Below, in pieces: positions 6,877 through 10,505 of a stretch of 10,505 bases of DNA. Below the pieces are notes generated by a model. The model made no database searches. It saw only the letters and a list, made by a program, of their open reading frames with translations, and was not told the DNA's origin. The first letter of the stretch is position 1; each line of letters begins with the position of its first letter. The position numbers and the translations under genes were made by a program. Origin of the DNA: Thiorhodovibrio sp. (GTDB lineage: Bacteria; Pseudomonadota; Gammaproteobacteria; Chromatiales; Chromatiaceae); the NCBI GenBank assembly GCA_007128075.1, contig SKYD01000048.1:1-10505 (forward strand). Direction: 5' to 3'.

Positions 6877-8332
6877 GGACAAATTCTCCAGAGCGTAATT
6901 GAGCGGCGGCGGCCTCATCGAGCGGCAACGGATCAAGCACGGCACGAGTGCGGTGTTCAGGAATCAGATAGGTGTTGGCTACCTGTTGAATCTGTTGCGC
7001 AGTGATCGCTGCCAACTGATCGACATAGCTCTCGGCGCGTTGCCAGCCAATGCCGACGGTCTCAAATTGCCCAAGCACCATCGCCTGATAAAACACCGAA
7101 TCCTGCTCATAGACTTTTTCGGCAATCAGTTGAGTGCGAATCCGCTCCAGCTCGGTCTCAGTCACTGGCTCGGTGCGCAAACGCTCGATTTCGGTCAACA
7201 TCGCAGCTTCTAAGGCGGCAATCGTCTGTTCTTGGGCTGGAATGCCACTGAACAGGATCATCCCGGGCAAGCGGACAACCGCATTGTAGCGGGCATTGGC
7301 ACTGGCGGCGACGCGCTGATTGCGGATTAGCTCGCGGCGAAAACGCGCACTGGAGCCGCCATCAAGCACTGCCGCTAGCATCTCCAGCGCATAGGGTTCC
7401 CAAGAATCTGGGGTTTCACCCAGGGTTGGCACTTTGTAGCCAAAAAGAAGATAGGGCGATTTGGCGGGCGTTTGTACCCGTAACCGCTTTTCACCAAGCT
7501 GGCGCGGCTCGGGCTGCGGCTTGGTCGGGGTCAAACTCACCGCTGGCAAACTGCCAAAGGTGCGCTCTGCCAGCGCGAACACGGTGTTTGGATCGACATC
7601 GCCGACCACCACCAGCGTTGCATTGTTCGGGGCATACCAGCGTTGATACCAGGTGCGCACATCGTCTAAAGTCATGCTCTCCAGATCGCCAGCCCAGCCG
7701 ATGATCGGGATACGATAGGGCGAGGCGACATAGGCGACGGCGTTAAATTGCTCGAAAGTCAACGCCTCGGGATTGTCGTCGGTGCGCAACCGCCGCTCTT
7801 CTTTCACCACCTCCAGTTCTTTGACATATTCTTCCGGCGGCAGCGCGAGATGTCCCATGCGCTCGGCCTCCAGCTCTAGGGCAATCGCCAGCCGATCTGC
7901 TGCCAAGGTTTGAAAATATGCCGTGTAATCGCGACCAGTAAACGCATTTTCCTCACCACCTTGGGCGGCAATGATCCGCGAAAATTCACCCGGCGCCAGG
8001 CGTTCACTGCCTTTGAACATCATGTGCTCTAGCATGTGCGAAATGCCAGTGATCCCGCCATGCTCATCGCTGGAGCCGACTTTGTACCAAACTTGTGAGG
8101 TGACAATCGGTGCCCGACGATCAATCTTCACCAAAACCTTGAGGCCATTATCCAGCGTGGTCTCATAGACTTTTCCAGTGACTTGCGGAGCATCGCTGCC
8201 GATTTCAGCAGCGGCAACCGCTGGCTGCGCCGCTGAATATTGCGCTGCTGGTGTCGAGGAAAATGCTGTCACCACCAGAATGCAGAAAACACCAAGCCCC
8301 ACGGGGAGCCAATCAACCGTTGTGATTTTCAT
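6866..8332 (-). CDS. M16 zinc peptidase, catalytic subunit, exported
   Basis: A 488-residue metalloprotease of family M16. The N-terminus has a hydrophobic stretch (about 10-25) after MKITTVDW and an Ala-rich region to about 42, consistent with a signal peptide or membrane anchor and periplasmic location. The inverted zinc site is intact: HMLEH at 99-103, with the third ligand Glu178 or Glu179 in VVKEERR, about 75 residues later as usual. The surrounding GISHMLEHMMFKGS, AFTGRDYTAYF and EERRLRTDDNP blocks are typical. In the second half Arg340 (NQRVAAS) is present, but the position of the partner Tyr is Ser344, so the R/Y pair must come from the neighbour. ATG 8332 has an AGG 6 nt upstream. 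It lies 57 nt after glmS on the same strand and overlaps the second M16 gene by 11 nt. Substrate unknown. Confidence 0.93.
   Translation of the reverse strand: MKITTVDWLPVGLGVFCILVVTAFSSTPAAQYSAAQPAVAAAEIGSDAPQVTGKVYETTLDNGLKVLVKIDRRAPIVTSQVWYKVGSSDEHGGITGISHMLEHMMFKGSERLAPGEFSRIIAAQGGEENAFTGRDYTAYFQTLAADRLAIALELEAERMGHLALPPEEYVKELEVVKEERRLRTDDNPEALTFEQFNAVAYVASPYRIPIIGWAGDLESMTLDDVRTWYQRWYAPNNATLVVVGDVDPNTVFALAERTFGSLPAVSLTPTKPQPEPRQLGEKRLRVQTPAKSPYLLFGYKVPTLGETPDSWEPYALEMLAAVLDGGSSARFRRELIRNQRVAASANARYNAVVRLPGMILFSGIPAQEQTIAALEAAMLTEIERLRTEPVTETELERIRTQLIAEKVYEQDSVFYQAMVLGQFETVGIGWQRAESYVDQLAAITAQQIQQVANTYLIPEHRTRAVLDPLPLDEAAAAQLRSGEFVHVR
6886..6889 (-). promoter_or_regulatory. Ribosome binding site of the second M16 gene
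   Basis: GGAG on the - strand, 9 nt before ATG 6876 and inside the last codons of the catalytic M16 gene. It decides the start of the non-catalytic subunit and fits coupled translation of the pair. Confidence 0.55.
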
Positions 8333-8389
8333 AAAAAACCTGTGTCATTGAAACGATCCGTTGTTTGATGCGCCGAGGCGGGATTTGGT

Positions 8390-10204
8390 TCATTCCACGG
8401 TCACACTTTTGGCAAGATTGCGCGGCATATCGACATCATTGCCCAACCGAATGGCAATTTCCATCGCCAAAAGTTGCACCACCACCAACATCTCAAAAAA
8501 TTCCAGCATCGGGTGATCATAAGCGCGAATCTGGATGATGTCGTCGGCGAGTTCAAAATATTCGGTGGTAATGGCGATGATGGTGGCATCGCGAGCCGAT
8601 AGCTCTTCAACATTGCTTTTGATTTTATCATACAGACAACTACGCGCCATCAACGCAATGGTAAAAAGTTGGGCATCCGCCAGCGCAATTGGGCCGTGCT
8701 TCATCTCGCCAGCCGGATAGCCCTCGGCGTGCAAATAGCTGATTTCTTTAAGTTTGAGTGCGCCTTCCAGCGCCAGCGGATAAAACAGATCGCGCCCGAT
8801 AAAAAAGAAGCCGTGGCCATGCAGATAGCGTTTGGACAGCCGATGCAGCCGTTCATGCACCCCAGGCTGCACCTGCATCACCGACGGTGCTTGGCGCAAT
8901 GCCGCCAGCTCTTGTGCCAACCGCTCGCCACTGAGCACCGCCTTGGCTTGTCCCCAATACAGTGCCAATAGCCAGAGCGTGAGCACTTGGGCAGAAAATG
9001 CCTTGGTCGAAGCCACACCTTTTTCAATCCCCGCCCGTAGCAACAGTCGGTGGTCTGCTTCACGCACAATCGAGCTGTTATCGACATTGCACAGTGCCAG
9101 CGTCGCCAGCCCCTGCGCCTTGGCGAGTTTGATCGCCTCCAAGGTGTCAGCCGTCTCACCAGATTGGGAGAGCACCACAAACAGCCCATCGCGGTCTAAC
9201 ACTGGCTCGCGGTAGCGAAACTCGCTGGCAATCTCGACCTTGGTTGGCACCTGCGCCAGCCGTTCGAGCAAATAGCTGCCAACCAGCGCGGCGTGGTAGC
9301 TGGTGCCACAAGCGCACAGCGTGATCGAGCGCAGCGGACGCAGCCACTCAGGTGCCAGCTCATCGAGACTGAGACAATCTGCCGCCAGCCGCCCGGTGAG
9401 GATGTCAGTCAGCACCTGTGGCTGTTCGTAAATTTCTTTTTCCATGAAATAGCGATAGCCTTCCTTGCGTGCTGCAAGACTGGTCGCTGGCAGTGCGGCA
9501 GGCTGTGGCAACACCGCCGCCCCCTCGGCATCAAACAGCCGCACCCCCGTCGCCTCTGCCACGCCCCAATGACCATCTTGTAGATAAACCGCTTGCGCAC
9601 AGTGACCGATCAACGGCGCATCTGAAGAGGCAAAAAAACAGCCCTCGGCACCGAGTCCAAACTGCAACGGCGAACCTTGGCGGGCAAAGAAGATCTGCCC
9701 AGGTGCGGTCTCGCTGATCAGCAAGATGGCATAGGCACCATGCAGCGCATCCAAGGTGGCACGAAAGGCAGCCAGCGCGGTATCTGCTGCTGGTGGCTGC
9801 GCGGCCAGGTGCTTTTCAAACAAATGGACAATGACTTCGCTGTCGGTCTGGCTTAAAAATGCGGTGGCAACCGAAGCACGCAGCGCGACATAGTTTTCAA
9901 TGATGCCGTTGTGTACTACTTGACTGTGGGTGAGTCCGTGGGGGTGGGCATTGGCCTCTGTTGGCTTGCCGTGTGTTGCCCAGCGGGTATGGCCAATCGC
10001 CGCCACCTTGCCGCTGCTGGCGGTGTCGCCCAGCTTGGCTGCGAGATTATCAAGCTTACCGACCGCCTTAAAACAGCGCAGCCCGCTGGCCTCCAGCAAT
10101 GCCACGCCCGCTGAATCATAGCCGCGATATTCCAACTCCCGCAGACCATGGAGTAGAATGGCGCAGGCCTCCTGTTCACCCAGATAACCAACAATTCCAC
10201 ACAT
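8390..10204 (-). CDS. glmS: Glutamine-fructose-6-phosphate aminotransferase (isomerising)
   Basis: Makes glucosamine 6-phosphate from fructose 6-phosphate and glutamine, the first committed step to UDP-GlcNAc for peptidoglycan and LPS; cytoplasmic. It has 604 residues (E. coli 609). The N-terminal glutaminase domain has Cys2 as nucleophile in MCGIVGYLG, then EYRGYDSAG (25-33), HTRWATHGKP (72-81) and HNGIIEN (98-104). Two SIS sugar-isomerase domains follow, with CGTSYHA from 299, SQSGETADT at 346-354, STKAFSAQ at 399-406, the catalytic KLKEISY segment (Glu487), KHGPIAL with His503, and the invariant tail NLAKSVTVE with Lys599. ATG 10204 must be the start because Cys2 has to follow it, and AAGGA sits 7 nt upstream. 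It heads the run into the M16 pair and rsmD. glmU is not next to it; instead a low-GC accessory locus begins just upstream on the opposite strand. Confidence 0.97.
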   Translation of the reverse strand: MCGIVGYLGEQEACAILLHGLRELEYRGYDSAGVALLEASGLRCFKAVGKLDNLAAKLGDTASSGKVAAIGHTRWATHGKPTEANAHPHGLTHSQVVHNGIIENYVALRASVATAFLSQTDSEVIVHLFEKHLAAQPPAADTALAAFRATLDALHGAYAILLISETAPGQIFFARQGSPLQFGLGAEGCFFASSDAPLIGHCAQAVYLQDGHWGVAEATGVRLFDAEGAAVLPQPAALPATSLAARKEGYRYFMEKEIYEQPQVLTDILTGRLAADCLSLDELAPEWLRPLRSITLCACGTSYHAALVGSYLLERLAQVPTKVEIASEFRYREPVLDRDGLFVVLSQSGETADTLEAIKLAKAQGLATLALCNVDNSSIVREADHRLLLRAGIEKGVASTKAFSAQVLTLWLLALYWGQAKAVLSGERLAQELAALRQAPSVMQVQPGVHERLHRLSKRYLHGHGFFFIGRDLFYPLALEGALKLKEISYLHAEGYPAGEMKHGPIALADAQLFTIALMARSCLYDKIKSNVEELSARDATIIAITTEYFELADDIIQIRAYDHPMLEFFEMLVVVQLLAMEIAIRLGNDVDMPRNLAKSVTVE

Positions 10205-10211
10205 GATTTAT

Positions 10212-10216
10212 TCCTT
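10212..10216 (-). promoter_or_regulatory. Ribosome binding site of glmS
   Basis: AAGGA on the - strand, 7 nt from ATG 10204. It lies at the 5' edge of the divergent small ORF, so the glmS leader must run antisense to that ORF. I see no glmS-ribozyme-like structure, which would not be expected in a gammaproteobacterium. Confidence 0.6.
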
Positions 10217-10217
10217 G

Positions 10218-10436
10218 ATGTCTCCCCCGACTGAAGCAGTCAAAACAGGCGATATTGTGAAAATTATTCAACTAAAAGACAAGTATGCCGATGGCTATTG
10301 TGCTCGCGTGACAGCAATTAAGAACAGCAACAACGATATTTCGATCACGATCAATCGCAAGCAAACCTGGTTTGCTGCAAAATTAGCGCACATCATGCAG
10401 CGCGGAGATGCTTATGCCTGTCACTCATTTTCTTAA
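10218..10436 (+). CDS. Small hypothetical protein upstream of a probable R-M gene
   Basis: I do not recognise this 72-residue product. From about residue 10 it has alternating hydrophobic and polar residues (GDIVKIIQL, YCARVTAI, DISITINR) that suggest a compact beta barrel of SH3/KOW type. That is inference from pattern only. There is no signal peptide or membrane segment. The start is unsure: ATG 10218 and GTG 10257 are possible but neither has a good ribosome binding site. An ATG at 10203 is unlikely because it would share the CATG of the glmS start. The G+C is about 43%, below glmS, and the stop lies 23 nt inside the next gene, which argues for a co-transcribed pair. It could instead be a non-coding leader of that gene. 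Confidence 0.45.
   Translation: MSPPTEAVKTGDIVKIIQLKDKYADGYCARVTAIKNSNNDISITINRKQTWFAAKLAHIMQRGDAYACHSFS
10404..10407 (+). promoter_or_regulatory. Ribosome binding site of the truncated R-M gene
   Basis: GGAG, 6 nt before ATG 10414 and inside the 3' end of the small ORF. It supports this ATG as a genuine start. Confidence 0.6.
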
Positions 10437-10505
10437 CGGTGTCCAGAAAATCGCCGCTGATGGCAAAGCCACTGAGCATTCCTATCGCTTTGAAATTCAA
10501 GCCTT
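10414..10505 (+). CDS. N-terminus of a probable type ISP/IIG restriction-modification enzyme (cut by window edge)
   Basis: Only 30 codons are visible, beginning MPVTHFLNGVQKIAADGKA and continuing TEHSYRFEIQA. From memory of the family, a GxATEHSYR or GxATEHTYR motif about 20 residues from the start, followed by a helix leading to L(L/F), is a recurring N-terminal signature. It is found in large single-chain restriction-methylation proteins (type ISP/IIG, N6-adenine methylase plus nuclease). No catalytic motif can be checked because the gene runs off the window. It has a good GGAG ribosome binding site and overlaps the preceding small ORF by 23 nt. The lower G+C here fits an acquired defence gene. 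The family call rests on one short motif. Confidence 0.55.
   Translation, partial: MPVTHFLNGVQKIAADGKATEHSYRFEIQA

Noticed and set aside
6383..6898. Open frame of 171 codons on the + strand, Ser/Ala/Thr rich
   Set aside because: Also antisense to the M16 gene; low-complexity composition is explained by the complementary codons.
8333..8389. Terminator between glmS and the M16 genes
   Set aside because: Only a small imperfect cgccgaggcgg repeat is present with no T-run; the 57-nt gap looks like an ordinary operon spacer.
9789..9796. GCTGGTGG octamer identical to the E. coli Chi site
   Set aside because: Single occurrence noticed, inside glmS, where it encodes part of the protein; the Chi sequence of this organism is unknown.
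10203..10217. ATG 10203 as the start of the small + strand ORF
   Set aside because: It shares the CATG with the glmS start codon on the other strand and has no ribosome binding site; each gene would need its leader wholly inside the other.

Overview
This window reads as core chromosome of a gammaproteobacterium, about 50-60% G+C by hand sampling. The diagnostic pieces are the divergent pair rluD-pgeF / bamD, an M16 peptidase pair running into rsmD, a GlnB-type PII protein very close to the enterobacterial one, and a full-length glmS. I cannot assign a genus. Genes are packed tightly, with several overlaps, so most non-coding stretches are short. The longest gap between annotated genes is the 173 nt between rsmD and glnB; no stretch of more than 300 nt lacks a gene.

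Left part (1-4461). A PAS-GGDEF-EAL cyclic-di-GMP protein on the + strand meets pgeF (YfiH, laccase-like) tail to tail, with the two stop codons interlocked. pgeF overlaps the end of rluD (23S rRNA pseudouridine synthase) by 14 nt on the - strand. bamD, the outer-membrane assembly lipoprotein, is divergent from rluD across a 58-nt gap.

Middle part (4477-8332). glnB converges on bamD and is probably transcribed from its own promoter in the rsmD-glnB gap. Upstream of it on the - strand are rsmD (16S rRNA m2G966 methyltransferase) and two exported M16 peptidase-family proteins. One M16 protein keeps the HxxEH zinc site but lacks the Tyr of the R/Y pair; the other has lost HxxEH but keeps the R/Y pair. 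They therefore look like complementary subunits of one heterodimeric protease.

Right part (8390-10505). glmS (glucosamine-6-phosphate synthase, the first step to UDP-GlcNAc) heads the - strand run glmS-M16-M16-rsmD. To its right the base composition falls to about 43% G+C. A small unrecognised + strand ORF overlaps the start of a gene cut by the window edge. The N-terminus of that gene resembles type ISP/IIG restriction-modification enzymes. This edge is the only part that looks accessory, and is the best lead for an unusual system; nearly all of that locus lies outside the window.

From 1 to 10204 the content is essentially housekeeping. I saw no tRNA, rRNA, insertion sequence or CRISPR array.
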